Shown one piece after another: positions 16,593 through 25,515 of a stretch of DNA of 64,000 nucleotides; positions within the stretch are counted from its first letter, which is position 1; each line of letters begins with the position of its first letter. Made by a program: the position numbers and the translations under genes. The stretch comes from Oscillospiraceae bacterium. Lineage in GTDB: Bacteria; Bacillota; Clostridia; Oscillospirales; Ruminococcaceae. Below the pieces are notes generated by a model. The model was not told the DNA's origin. It worked only from the letters and a program-made list of their open reading frames with translations, and searched no databases. Location: NCBI GenBank assembly GCA_902363145.1, contig CABIZB010000002.1:124001-188000 (forward strand), in the 5' to 3' direction.

Positions 16593-17836
16593 TTATGCAG
16601 TTTCTTCTCCTCTGCGTTTATCATGCCCATAAGCTCGCTTATTGCCTGATCTGTATTTCTGCGCTTTTGAGGTGCTGCGGGCTGAGGTGCCTTGACCTCC
16701 TTAACAGCTTCCCTGACGGGCTGTTTTACTTCCGGAATTACAGTGTGCTGTGCTTCATTGTGTGAAACCGCTTCCTGAACGGGAGCTGTCGGTGCAGCTT
16801 CAACAGCTGCAGGAGCTTCCTTAGATATATTCTCACTTGCTGTCTCTGGCTTCTTATCCTTATGAAGCTCGTGACCAATAGTGAAAAATCCTGCAGACTT
16901 TCTGTCGTTTACCTGCTCTTCCTCGTCTTCAACTATCTCCTGACGCTTTATTCTGCCGCCGTAAAGCTGGTCATCAGCCTTATCAGAAAGGTAGGAATAG
17001 AAGCTGTCGGTATTGGGTGTCTTGGGCTTGGGGATAACGTGCTTGGGCTTTTCCTTTTTCTTCTCTGCCTCGGGCTTTTCAAAGGTGAAGATAGGACCGT
17101 CCTTATCTATCTCGGCAGCCTTGCCGCTGTCATCAACGGTGAGAACGCCTGCCGCCTCATCTGCCTTCTTGGCAATGGGTCTGAGCTTCGGCTCTTCATC
17201 GGCGGGGATATCGTCGCTGAACATATCCTCAAATCTGTTGTCGGAATCCTTCATTATCTCGTCCAGATCGTCCAGAGAGGAAGCGTCCTCTTCCTTGCGC
17301 TTTACGTTGATTATCCTTATCACCTGGAACACTATTATAATAAAGCTGGGGATAATGATTATCAGCATTATTCCGAAAGTAGAAGTTACAAAGCCCAGCA
17401 TTGAGCCAAGGCCTGCGCTCTGGTAGATAGCCTTTGCAATAACATTATCCCCGGGTATCTTGAACGTATCCGCAGCGGGAGCTGTGTCAAACTTTACCAC
17501 GTAGGAAAGCTGACCGTTCTCGTTCACTATCTGCACAACTCTGGTAAGCACCGTGGTCTCATCGACCTTGCAAAGCACCACGCTGCCCTCCTTGATATTG
17601 TCTATCTCGGAAGCCTTTGCAATTATCGCCGTGCCTGCGGGGATATCGGTCTCCATATTAACCGCCATTGTGCGGTAGAAGGTGTATCCGAAGAACTTGG
17701 GTGTGGCGCCTGTTTTGCTGAACGCAAAATAAACCACCAGCATAAAGATTATAAGCACGATAAGAACTGTTATCACTATACCCTCAATAATATTGACGGG
17801 TGAGCGCTTTTTATCAGCAGAAAATTTTTTAGCCAT
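16589..17836 (-). CDS. Signal peptidase I-like (S26B/SipW-type) protein lacking catalytic residues, with long cytosolic tail
   Basis: 415 residues. One membrane helix (about 17-38), then an external domain with the S26B layout and a second helix pair near 148-170, then a 240-residue charged, Pro/Glu-rich tail. In active SipW-type peptidases the nucleophile sits in SGSMEPTIPxG; here the aligned stretch is AVNMETDIPAG, so Ser is Asn. The dyad His of THRVVEI aligns with Thr in LTRVVQI. The Asp in the following strand (KFDT) is kept. The protein is therefore probably a non-catalytic scaffold, with its tail in the cytosol. No SipW substrate gene (TasA-like) is nearby. Confidence 0.7.
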   Translation of the reverse strand: MAKKFSADKKRSPVNIIEGIVITVLIVLIIFMLVVYFAFSKTGATPKFFGYTFYRTMAVNMETDIPAGTAIIAKASEIDNIKEGSVVLCKVDETTVLTRVVQIVNENGQLSYVVKFDTAPAADTFKIPGDNVIAKAIYQSAGLGSMLGFVTSTFGIMLIIIIPSFIIIVFQVIRIINVKRKEEDASSLDDLDEIMKDSDNRFEDMFSDDIPADEEPKLRPIAKKADEAAGVLTVDDSGKAAEIDKDGPIFTFEKPEAEKKKEKPKHVIPKPKTPNTDSFYSYLSDKADDQLYGGRIKRQEIVEDEEEQVNDRKSAGFFTIGHELHKDKKPETASENISKEAPAAVEAAPTAPVQEAVSHNEAQHTVIPEVKQPVREAVKEVKAPQPAAPQKRRNTDQAISELMGMINAEEKKLHK

Positions 17837-17949
17837 AATTACCTCCGAAAGCTATAATTTTTTGTCTCTTCATAATTCGATACCTTTTATCATTATAGCA
17901 TATCTGTCGGCAAATTTCAAACATTTTTTCATTATTTTTGTAATTGATC

Positions 17950-18001
17950 TGAAAACAGGAAAATGCGCCCCTTCGGTATTACCCTATCAGAGCGCATTTC
18001 C
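17950..18001 (-). terminator. Terminator downstream of the ammonium transporter gene
   Basis: Stem GGAAAATGCGC (17958-17968) / GCGCATTTCC (17992-18001) with a 23-nt loop. On the minus strand it is followed by TGTTTTC. The sequence between here and the next gene start (17837) holds nothing else I can name. Confidence 0.65.
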
Positions 18002-18034
18002 TTGCATTGTTATTTTCAGGGATGGAGATAGCTT

Positions 18035-19822
18035 TTAGTCCTCTTCGTTATCCTGGAGAGCGTCGTATCCGACTTCACCGGTTCTTACACGAACAACGTC
18101 CTCAACATTGTAAACGAAAATCTTACCGTCACCGATGTGGCCGGAGTAAAGTGCCTTTCTTGCGGCTGTGATAACTGTTTCAACAGGAACCTTGCAAACC
18201 ACAACATCGACCTTTACCTTAGGAAGCAGTGAGGGTTCAACAGGAGTACCTCTGTAGTACTCGGCAGCACCTCTCTGAGTACCGCAGCCAAGTACCTGTG
18301 TAACTGTGATACCTGTTACGCCGATATCTGCAAGAGATCTCTTGAGAGTCTCGAACTTGTTCTGCTTGCACACAATAGAGATCTGAGTGTATTTGAGTCC
18401 GCCTTCGGGAATTGCTGCATCAGAAGCCTTGGAAGGCTTGTAGGTCTCAACGGGAACAGCTGCATTTACGGGAACAGGCTCGCCTGCTTCAGCATATGCC
18501 TCTGTATCAACTGCCATAACAAATCCGGAGTAAGAGCTTTCGATACCGTGCTCTTCGATATCCAGACCAACAACCTCTTCGTGAGCGGAAACTCTCAGAC
18601 CGATAGTTGCCTTGATGATAAGGAATGTAATTGTGATAGTGATAGCTGCCCAAGCGCCTACTGTAAGAACGCCGAGAGCCTGACGGCCGAGAAGCTGGAA
18701 GCCGCCGCCGTAGAAAAGACCGTTAAGTGCTGTGAACTCATCTGCACTTGCATTTACGGGGATAGAATAGCCGGGAGCCTTAGATGTTGCGAAAAGACCA
18801 ACTGCAAGAGTTCCCCAGATACCGTTAAGGCAGTGTACTGCGACCGCACCAACGGGGTCATCAATGTGGAGCTTGTAATCAAGGAACCATACACCGAAAG
18901 GAACCAGAAGTCCTGAAACGATGCCGACCATGATAGCGCCGAAGCAATCCATAACATCGCAGCCTGCGGTGATACCAACAAGACCTGCAAGGGAAGCGTT
19001 AAGGCACATTGAAACATCGGGCTTGCCGTACTTGAGCCATGTGAAGATCATGCAGACAACTGTTGCAACTGCGGGAGCAACTGTTGTGGTAAGGAATATA
19101 GATCCGAGCTGAGGGCCGCTTGTTGCAGCAGCACCGTTGAAGCCGTACCAACCGAACCAGAGAATGAAGCAGCCGAGAGCACCGATCGTCAGAGAGTGAC
19201 CGGGGATAGCCTTTACCTTTACGATCTTGCCGTCCTTGTCCTTAACGAACTTGCCGATACGGGGACCAAGGAGCTTTGCGCCGATGAGAGCGGAGATACC
19301 GCCGACCATGTGGATAGCGCAGGAACCTGCAAAATCGTGGAAGCCCATCTGAGCCAGCCAGCCGCCGCCCCAGATCCAGTGAGCCTCAATGGGATAGATA
19401 AGAGCGGAGATAACGCCAGAGTAGATGCAGTAAGAAAGGAACTTTGTTCTTTCTGCCATAGCTCCCGAAACGATGGTAGCTGCTGTTGCGCAGAACACAA
19501 GGTTGAATACGAAGCCTGAGAAGTTGAAGTTATCATATGCTGTGAAAAGATCAAAACCGGGCTTGCCGATAAATCCTGCAACGTCCTCACCGAGAAGGAA
19601 TCCGAAACCGATAAGAATGAACATTACTGTACCGATACAGAAGTCCATCAGGTTTTTCATGATGATGTTGCCGGCGTTCTTTGCTCTTGTAAAGCCCGTC
19701 TCAACCATTGCGAAGCCTGCCTGCATAAAGAACACCAGTGCAGCTCCTATGAGGAACCATATACCGAAGGCCTCGGCATTGACTGCCTCACTTATTGTTG
19801 ATAAGATATTTGCTTCAGTCAT
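18035..19822 (-). CDS. amt: Ammonium transporter Amt fused to a P-II signalling domain
   Basis: 595 residues. Positions 15-420 are a complete Amt channel with eleven helices: FMQAGFAMVETG at the start, the HWIWGGGWL loop, and twin pore histidines in DFAGSCAIHMVGG and VHCLNGIWG contexts. A linker (about 425-473) leads to a full P-II domain (about 476-590) with LADIGVTGITVTQV, a T-loop (GTQRGAAEYYRG) and the nucleotide-binding GDGKIFVYNVEDVVRVRTGE. In GlnB the uridylylated Tyr51 lies in RGAEYMV; here the aligned residue is Val (RGTPVEP), so that switch is absent. The fused P-II should gate its own channel in response to ATP/ADP and 2-oxoglutarate. The gene is monocistronic with its own promoter and a structured leader. 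Confidence 0.95.
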   Translation of the reverse strand: MTEANILSTISEAVNAEAFGIWFLIGAALVFFMQAGFAMVETGFTRAKNAGNIIMKNLMDFCIGTVMFILIGFGFLLGEDVAGFIGKPGFDLFTAYDNFNFSGFVFNLVFCATAATIVSGAMAERTKFLSYCIYSGVISALIYPIEAHWIWGGGWLAQMGFHDFAGSCAIHMVGGISALIGAKLLGPRIGKFVKDKDGKIVKVKAIPGHSLTIGALGCFILWFGWYGFNGAAATSGPQLGSIFLTTTVAPAVATVVCMIFTWLKYGKPDVSMCLNASLAGLVGITAGCDVMDCFGAIMVGIVSGLLVPFGVWFLDYKLHIDDPVGAVAVHCLNGIWGTLAVGLFATSKAPGYSIPVNASADEFTALNGLFYGGGFQLLGRQALGVLTVGAWAAITITITFLIIKATIGLRVSAHEEVVGLDIEEHGIESSYSGFVMAVDTEAYAEAGEPVPVNAAVPVETYKPSKASDAAIPEGGLKYTQISIVCKQNKFETLKRSLADIGVTGITVTQVLGCGTQRGAAEYYRGTPVEPSLLPKVKVDVVVCKVPVETVITAARKALYSGHIGDGKIFVYNVEDVVRVRTGEVGYDALQDNEED

Positions 19823-19848
19823 TTTTAATCACCCTCCATTAAAACACA

Positions 19849-19906
19849 CAACGGCACCGTAAAAATGAGTATTCCCTGACAGATACACATTTTTTCAGCG
19901 CCGTTG
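19849..19906 (-). promoter_or_regulatory. Long structured hairpin in the amt 5' leader
   Basis: Between the promoter and the ribosome site the leader folds as CAACGGC / GCCGUUG (outer 7 bp), a 4-5 nt internal loop on each side, then AAAAAUGUGUAU / AUACUCAUUUUU (12 positions, one mismatch) closed by CUGUCAGGGA. It occupies most of the leader of about 100 nt and ends about 12 nt before GGAGGGUG. There is no U-run, so it is not a simple attenuator. It may be a translational regulator or a protein site. I do not match it to a known riboswitch class. Confidence 0.5.
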
Positions 19907-19928
19907 CTGTTTTTTTCTTTATGTCTGT

Positions 19929-19957
19929 ATTATACTCCTTAATTCCGCCCATGTCAA
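19929..19957 (-). promoter_or_regulatory. Consensus promoter of amt
   Basis: On the minus strand, perfect TTGACA (19952-19957) and TATAAT (19929-19934) with a 17-bp spacer. The remaining intergenic sequence up to 20106 is AT-rich and without other recognisable signals. Confidence 0.85.
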
Positions 19958-20106
19958 GGGGTTTTTGAAAATTTATGCAATTAAATATATTTTAACTTGC
20001 ATTTTAAGACTATATTATCCGTTTTATACAGTTACTTCCACAAAATTATGACATTTTATTATATTTATCATTCATTTTTGTGTATAGCCTATTTGCATAT
20101 GGGCAT

Positions 20107-20133
20107 AAAAAAAGCACCGCAGTGATGCGATGC
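20107..20133 (-). terminator. Terminator of the pst-phoU operon
   Basis: On the minus strand GCATCGCA / TGCGGTGC pair over 8 bp (one G-U) around a TCAC loop, followed by seven T. It lies about 30 nt after the phoU stop. Confidence 0.9.
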
Positions 20134-20162
20134 CCTCATATTCATATAAGATGTGTGTTGAC

Positions 20163-20825
20163 TCAGATGAGCTGTGCGTCCTTGTGTACGCCTGTGATGG
20201 AAAATACCACCCATTCCGCAATATTGGTGGCATGGTCAGCGATACGCTCCATATATTTTGCTATCATAAGCAGGTCAAGGGCGCTGTTTGCCTTGCTGCT
20301 GTCCTTGACTATCATATCGGTAAGCTCGGTCTTTACACGCAGGAAAAGATCATCTACTATGTCGTCGGACTCGATAACGCTCTTTGCAAGGGCTTCATCG
20401 TTATACACATATGCGTTTATTGCCCCTGTGAGCATCTTGACAGCTTCATCAGCCATTTTGGGTATATCCGCCAGGTCGGGCTTGTCGGGGCCTTCGTCCA
20501 GAAACAAAGCTATCTCGGAGATATCCACCGCATGGTCGCCTATGCGCTCCATATCGGTTATCATTTTAAGCGCTGCGGAAACACGTCTCAGGTCGGAAGC
20601 CACAGGCTGCTGCTGGAGGATTATTCTCAGGCAGCGGCTCTCTATCTGCTTTTCCATCTCGTCAATGTTGCAGTCAGCCTCTATCGCCTTTTTGTTAAGC
20701 TCATCATCACGGCGCACCAGTCCGTTGACAGCGGCAGTTATGGCGTTTTCAACCATTCCGCCCATGCGCACCATTTCAAGATTAAGCTCCTTGAGCTGTT
20801 CGTCAAATTGCCTTCTCAATGCCAT
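20163..20825 (-). CDS. phoU: Phosphate transport regulator PhoU
   Basis: 220 residues forming two PhoU repeats of three helices each. The metal-binding ExxxD-type motifs appear as DEMEKQIE and MERIGDHAVDI in the first half and MERIADHATNI near the C-terminus. PhoU damps PhoR signalling and Pst activity when phosphate is plentiful. I chose ATG 20825 because GAAAGGAAG precedes it and residues from MALRRQFDEQLKELN match the family start; a longer frame would extend into pstB. It is the last gene of the pst operon, 10 nt after pstB. Confidence 0.93.
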   Translation of the reverse strand: MALRRQFDEQLKELNLEMVRMGGMVENAITAAVNGLVRRDDELNKKAIEADCNIDEMEKQIESRCLRIILQQQPVASDLRRVSAALKMITDMERIGDHAVDISEIALFLDEGPDKPDLADIPKMADEAVKMLTGAINAYVYNDEALAKSVIESDDIVDDLFLRVKTELTDMIVKDSSKANSALDLLMIAKYMERIADHATNIAEWVVFSITGVHKDAQLI

Positions 20826-20835
20826 CTTCCTTTCA

Positions 20836-21615
20836 TTAACCGAATCTGCCTGTGATGTAGTCCTCTGTTCTCTTGTCTGTAGGCATGGAGAACAGCTTTT
20901 CGGTCTCACCGAATTCCACTATCTCGCCGTGAAGGAAAAATGCAGTCTTGTCGGAAATACGGGTGGCCTGCTGCATATTATGTGTAACTATTACGATGGT
21001 ATAATCTTTTTTCAGGTCAAAGCAAAGCTCCTCTATCTTCATGGTGGAGATAGGGTCTAGGGCAGATGTAGGTTCGTCCATGAGTATTACCTCAGGCTTT
21101 ACTGCCAGCGCTCTTGCAATACAAAGTCTCTGCTGCTGACCGCCTGACATTCCAAGGGCGGACTTTTTCAGTCTGTCCTTTACCTCGTCCCAGATAGATG
21201 CCTGCCTGAGGCTCTTTTCGATTATCTCATCAAGGTCAGCCTTTCTGCGGATACCGTGGGTGCGGGGGCCGTAGGCGATATTGTCATAAATGCTCATAGG
21301 GAAAGGATTGGGCTTCTGGAAAACCATGCCCACACGTCTTCTCAGCTCTGTTATCTCAATGTCCTTGTAGATGTTCTGACCGTCAAGGAGAAATTCACCC
21401 GTGATCTTGCAGCCCTCAACAAGGTCGTTCATGCGGTTGATGGATTTGAGCAGTGTGGATTTGCCGCAGCCTGAGGGGCCAATGAATGCCGTTACTTCGT
21501 TGGGTGCGATGTTAAGGCTCACATTTTTCAGGGCGTGGAAATCCCCGTAATAAAGGTCGCAGCCCGATATGCTGAGTTTATAGTCGGAAGGCTTTACAAT
21601 ATTTTCATTATCCAT
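20836..21615 (-). CDS. pstB: Phosphate ABC transporter ATP-binding protein
   Basis: 259 residues with Walker [10 protein letters not shown], the Q-loop [10 protein letters not shown], signature [15 protein letters not shown], Walker [14 protein letters not shown] and the switch His in [25 protein letters not shown] is diagnostic of PstB. ATG 21615 is chosen because AGGAGC lies upstream; the longer frame has no such site. Two copies energise phosphate import through PstC and PstA. Confidence 0.96.
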   Translation of the reverse strand: MDNENIVKPSDYKLSISGCDLYYGDFHALKNVSLNIAPNEVTAFIGPSGCGKSTLLKSINRMNDLVEGCKITGEFLLDGQNIYKDIEITELRRRVGMVFQKPNPFPMSIYDNIAYGPRTHGIRRKADLDEIIEKSLRQASIWDEVKDRLKKSALGMSGGQQQRLCIARALAVKPEVILMDEPTSALDPISTMKIEELCFDLKKDYTIVIVTHNMQQATRISDKTAFFLHGEIVEFGETEKLFSMPTDKRTEDYITGRFG

Positions 21616-21637
21616 AAAATAGCTCCTAATAATTTTA

Positions 21638-22528
21638 TCATGCTCCCTGACGGGCGGCAAATCTTCGTGCGATCATCTCTGCAATGGTGTTAAGGAGAAG
21701 AACTGTAGCCAGCAGGATAACAGCCGTTGCGGAAGCCTCACCCATGTGAAGTCCCTCTCTTGAAAGGGAGTACATATGAATGGACATGGTTCTTGCGGAG
21801 TCGAGAACGGATTCGGGTATCTTTGCCACAGTACCTGCAGTGTAGATAAGGGCAGCTGTTTCGCCCACGATACGGCCTATGGAAAGGATTATTCCCGAAA
21901 GGATACCGCTTGCAGCGGAGGGGAGAACTATTACGAACACAGTTCTCAGCTTGCCTGCTCCAAGACCGAAGCTTCCCTCACGGTAGCTGTCATCAACGGC
22001 GAGGAGAGCCTCCTCGGTGGAGCGGATTATGGTGGGAAGCACCATTATAGCCAGCGTAAATGAACCTGCCAGAATGGAATATCCCCACTTGATAGCTGTT
22101 ACGAAGAAGAGCATTCCGAAAAGTCCATAGATGATGGAGGGAATGCCCGAAAGCGTCTCTGTGGCAAGTCTGATGATCTTTACCAGCTTGTTGCCTCTCT
22201 TTGCATATTCGCAGAGGTATATTGCACAGAACACGCCAAGAGGCACTGCAATAAGCAGCGTGATGCCTACCATCTCAACGGTGGTGATGATAGAGGGCAG
22301 CATTGATACGTTTTCCGTGGTATAGTTCAGAGCGAAAAGGCTGGGTTTAAGGTAAGGTATTCCCTTTACGCACACATATCCTACCAGCGCAATGAACAGG
22401 AATATCGTAACTGCGCAGGCAAGTGTTACAAGTATCATCATTATCAGCGAAAAGGGGTGGGTCTTGTATGTTCTCAGCTTTTCCCTGAGCTTTGTCTTAA
22501 AAAGTTCGGCTTTTTCTGCCTTTGTCAT
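21638..22528 (-). CDS. pstA: Phosphate ABC transporter permease PstA
   Basis: 296 residues, six membrane helices, with the PstA signatures [15 protein letters not shown] and the cytosolic coupling loop [16 protein letters not shown] ahead of ILPSAASGI. It pairs with PstC in the inner membrane as the phosphate channel. It lies 11 nt after pstC and 22 nt before pstB. Confidence 0.95.
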   Translation of the reverse strand: MTKAEKAELFKTKLREKLRTYKTHPFSLIMMILVTLACAVTIFLFIALVGYVCVKGIPYLKPSLFALNYTTENVSMLPSIITTVEMVGITLLIAVPLGVFCAIYLCEYAKRGNKLVKIIRLATETLSGIPSIIYGLFGMLFFVTAIKWGYSILAGSFTLAIMVLPTIIRSTEEALLAVDDSYREGSFGLGAGKLRTVFVIVLPSAASGILSGIILSIGRIVGETAALIYTAGTVAKIPESVLDSARTMSIHMYSLSREGLHMGEASATAVILLATVLLLNTIAEMIARRFAARQGA

Positions 22529-22539
22529 AATGAGCCTCC

Positions 22540-23454
22540 TCAGTTCTTCTGCTTATTGAGCAGTGAGAAGCAGATATTGAGAATGAGTATGAATACGAAC
22601 AGCACAACGCCTGTTCCGATAAGTGCGTCATAGTGAAGATCTGCTGCATAGCCCATTTCGGTAACGATGTTTGCTGTAAGGGTCCTTACGCCCTTGAGTA
22701 TTCCCTTGGGCATTCTTGCCTGGTTGCCCGCAACCATGATAACTGCCATGGTCTCGCCGATAGCACGTCCTATGCCGAGAATAACCGAGGACATTATGCC
22801 CGATCTTGCGGCAGGGAAAATAACCGTTGCAACAGCTCTTTCGTGAGTTGCTCCCAGAGCAAGCGCACCCTCATAATAGCTGGAGGGCACTGCGTTCATG
22901 CTGCTCTCGGAAAGTCCCACAACGGTGGGAAGTATCATTATACCCAACAGCACGGAGGCTGTGAGAATGCTGTTTCCGTCTCCGCCGATATGCTGTCTTA
23001 CCAGGGGAACGATAACGATCATTCCGAAGAAGCCGTAAACGATGGAGGGAATGCCTGCCAGCAGGTTTATCATGGGCTTGAACACGCCGTACAGCTTATT
23101 TGGGCAGAAGTGTGACATGAATATTGCTGTGAGAAGTCCTATGGGCACGCCCACCAGAACCGCTCCTGCGGTGATGTAGATACTGCCCAGTATCATGGGG
23201 AGTATGCCATAGCTTGCAGGCATGTCGTTGGGCTTCCACTTTTCGCCCAGCAGGAAGTCAAAAACGCCTATTTTTGAAATAGCGGGAACGCCGTTTACGA
23301 AAATAAACAGACAGATAAGTACAACTGCAAGTATGGAAACACACGCCGCAAGTAAAAATACGACGTGCATTACAATTTCAAGTATTTTATGTGATGATCT
23401 TGTTTTAGTTTCCATGCTCTTCTCTGCGGCAGTTGTCATTGCCGCCTCACTCAC
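22540..23454 (-). CDS. pstC: Phosphate ABC transporter permease PstC
   Basis: 304 residues, six helices, with GIPSIVYGFFGM and the coupling helix SSYYEGALALGATHERAV followed by IFPAARSGI. The start is GTG 23454, whose first bases overlap the pstS stop (GTGA), with GGGGAG seven bases upstream, so translation is coupled to pstS. It forms the membrane pore with PstA. Confidence 0.95.
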   Translation of the reverse strand: MSEAAMTTAAEKSMETKTRSSHKILEIVMHVVFLLAACVSILAVVLICLFIFVNGVPAISKIGVFDFLLGEKWKPNDMPASYGILPMILGSIYITAGAVLVGVPIGLLTAIFMSHFCPNKLYGVFKPMINLLAGIPSIVYGFFGMIVIVPLVRQHIGGDGNSILTASVLLGIMILPTVVGLSESSMNAVPSSYYEGALALGATHERAVATVIFPAARSGIMSSVILGIGRAIGETMAVIMVAGNQARMPKGILKGVRTLTANIVTEMGYAADLHYDALIGTGVVLFVFILILNICFSLLNKQKN

Positions 23455-24392
23455 TGAACGTCTCCCCAGGAAGTGATCTCGCCTGTGAAAATACCCTTGA
23501 TCTGATCCATAGTAATGTTATCAAGGTCGTTCCGGTTGTTTACGATAATTGCGATACCGTCCATTGCGATAGCGGTAGGAGTAAGACCAGCTTCAAGCTC
23601 GCTGTCCTTAAGGTCACGGGAAGCCATTCCGATATCGCAGGTGCCCTCGATAGCTGCCTTCATGCCGGAGGTGGAGTCGGACTGCTGAACTTCGATGGTA
23701 ACATCGGGGTTAAGTGCCTTGTATGCTTCTGCAAGCTTTTCCATAACAGGTGTTACGGAGGAGGAGCCTGCTACAACGATCTTTCCGGAAGCGCCGCTTG
23801 CGGTGTAGCTCTGGGTATCGTCGGAAGGAATGTACTTGTTTGCCTCAATTACCTTCTGACCCTCGGTGCTCATGATGAAGTCGATGAAATCCCGGGACTG
23901 TGCGCTGAGGCCTTCCTTGACTGCAATGTTGAAAGGTCTTGCTACGGAGTAGGTGCCTGCCTTGATATTTTCAACGGAAGCCTCTGTGCCGTCAACGCTG
24001 AGAGCCTTTACGGTGTTGTTGAGGGAGCCGAGGGAGATGTATCCGATAGCGGACTCATTGCCTGCTACCTGTGTCATAACAACATCGGTGCTGTTTGCGA
24101 TGATGGCGTCTTCTGTGGTGCGGTCAGCCTTGTTGCCGTCAGCGTCCTTTTCCTCAACGCCTGTAAGCTCAACGAAAGCGCCTCTTGTGCCGGAGCCGTC
24201 CTCACGGGAAACAACGGTGATGTCTGTAGTGAGCTTTGCTGCAGCAGCTGTTTCTGCATTTGCTGCGGAATCGGCAGCAGCAGAGGTTGTTGCAGCAGAA
24301 CCGCTGTCAGTGCTTCCGCAGGCAGTTGAAGATACAGCCATGGTCATAGCCGCTGCAATATATGCGATCTTTTTTACAATAGAAGTTTTCAT
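23451..24392 (-). CDS. pstS: Phosphate-binding lipoprotein PstS, circularly permuted
   Basis: 313 residues. A lipoprotein signal (MAVSSTAC lipobox, Cys about 25) and an Ala/Ser/Thr-rich spacer (about 27-53) anchor it outside the membrane. The binding-protein segments appear in swapped order. The half with VVSREDGSGTRGAF and AIGYISLGSL comes first (about 57-165). The half with KIVVAGSSSVTPVMEKL, SDSTSGMKAAIEG, IGMASRDLKDSE and FTGEITSWGDV comes last (about 200-313). In classical PstS the second half is N-terminal. All phosphate-contacting motifs are present, so function should be normal. First gene of the operon; GAAAGGAAAG lies before the ATG. The upstream 210 bp contain no Pho box that I can assert. 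Confidence 0.92.
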   Translation of the reverse strand: MKTSIVKKIAYIAAAMTMAVSSTACGSTDSGSAATTSAAADSAANAETAAAAKLTTDITVVSREDGSGTRGAFVELTGVEEKDADGNKADRTTEDAIIANSTDVVMTQVAGNESAIGYISLGSLNNTVKALSVDGTEASVENIKAGTYSVARPFNIAVKEGLSAQSRDFIDFIMSTEGQKVIEANKYIPSDDTQSYTASGASGKIVVAGSSSVTPVMEKLAEAYKALNPDVTIEVQQSDSTSGMKAAIEGTCDIGMASRDLKDSELEAGLTPTAIAMDGIAIIVNNRNDLDNITMDQIKGIFTGEITSWGDVQ

Positions 24393-24562
24393 AATTTTCT
24401 TTCCTTTCGGGCAGCTCTTGCTGCCTATGTTATTTGTCCTTTCAGGTACAGTTATTATGATACTACCCTATTGTAAAATCCAAAACCACAGAAAAGTGAA
24501 AACAGGGTGATTTGTATTTCACTTTGATTTTACAAATATAAACAAGTCTGAACAGAAATAAA

Positions 24563-24597
24563 AAAATACCTGTCACCGCAATGATAACAGGTATTTT
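24563..24597 (-). terminator. Terminator of the GDSL hydrolase gene
   Basis: An 11-bp stem AAAATACCTGT / ACAGGTATTTT (24563-24573, 24587-24597). On the minus strand it is followed by TTTATTTC. It lies 10 nt after the stop codon. Confidence 0.85.
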
Positions 24598-24606
24598 GGT
24601 ATGATG

Positions 24607-25227
24607 TTATTCCTTTACATATTTCATTATGTCGTCGTAAATGGCTCTGTAGCCCTCTTCCTTGATGTGCATTCCCTCGATGGTGTATTCCGCTTTCAGC
24701 CTGCCCCGGTCATCTTTCAGGTTGCGGCTGATGTCGATATAGCGCTGACCGTGCCTCTCGGCCAGCTTCTTCACCTCGGCATTGGCGGCAGCTATCTTCT
24801 CATTGGTGCGTATTTTCAGGCACTCTTTCATTTCGGGAGCGGCAGCCTCGTAATTTACGGGATAATATGCCATGAGGTATATCTTCACATCGGGGACTTT
24901 TTCTATCTCGTCAAGTATCTTGCTGTAGTTGTCAATGACCTGACTTATGGGGATAGATGACCAGCTAAGGTCATTTGTGCCGATATTGATGAACACCTTT
25001 GAGGGCATAAGGTCAACAGCACACACATCTATCACTTTGAGCAGCTCGTCGGTGATAAATCCGCCAACGGCTCTGTTGTAGATAACCGTGCTGTCGTGAT
25101 GCTCCTCCAGCAGCTTGTTTATGGGGAACATCTCCATAAGCGAAGAGCCTGTGAAAACTACCTGTCCTTTAAGGGCGGTCTTGTTAAGCTCTCTGTAGCG
25201 TTCTACTTTCATTTCCTTGTCTGTCAT
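24607..25227 (-). CDS. SGNH/GDSL family hydrolase
   Basis: 206 residues. Block I is FTGSSLME (nucleophilic Ser), block II Gly in NRAVGGFITDE, block III GTNDLSW, and block V GMHIKEEGY with the catalytic His. There is no signal peptide. The spacing resembles platelet-activating-factor acetylhydrolase-like lipases and esterases acting on short acyl or acetyl groups. AAGGAG precedes ATG 25227. MITE-A copy 2 begins 27 bp upstream, so the element may have displaced or supplied upstream control sequence. Confidence 0.85.
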   Translation of the reverse strand: MTDKEMKVERYRELNKTALKGQVVFTGSSLMEMFPINKLLEEHHDSTVIYNRAVGGFITDELLKVIDVCAVDLMPSKVFINIGTNDLSWSSIPISQVIDNYSKILDEIEKVPDVKIYLMAYYPVNYEAAAPEMKECLKIRTNEKIAAANAEVKKLAERHGQRYIDISRNLKDDRGRLKAEYTIEGMHIKEEGYRAIYDDIMKYVKE

Positions 25228-25254
25228 AATAATTCTCCTTGGTCTATATTATTA

Positions 25255-25415
25255 GAACCCGTCTTCACAAGCATATGCGCACGTCTTTTCGGCAAATTTT
25301 GCCGCAGACTGCGTTAAAAATCCTTGCCGGGCGAAAGCCCGCCTGCGGATTTTTGCCTACTCTGCAACAAAATTATGCTCGAAAATCCGCACACATTTCT
25401 TATGAAGACAGGTTC
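25255..25415. mobile_element. MITE-A copy 2 (161 bp, TTA target duplication)
   Basis: Same orientation as copy 1 and nearly identical; the only end difference noted is GAACCCGTC for GAACCTGTC. TTA occurs at 25252-25254 and 25416-25418. It sits between the GDSL gene start and the next gene's 3' end, in the 5' flank of the former. Confidence 0.9.
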
Positions 25416-25515
25416 TTATACTTACAACTTAACACTAAACATCTTAACAAATCAGAATTATACCACGTCCGCAGGGAATTTGCAACCAAAACAGCTTACC
25501 CGTTTGTGAACAGTA

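Noticed and set aside
20080..21060. Long plus-strand frame opposite phoU and pstB
   Set aside because: It is the antisense shadow of two clear genes and shows no family features or ribosome site.
24393..24600. Pho box upstream of pstS
   Set aside because: TTTACA and TTCAC-like strings occur, but no regularly spaced direct repeats could be defended in this AT-rich stretch.
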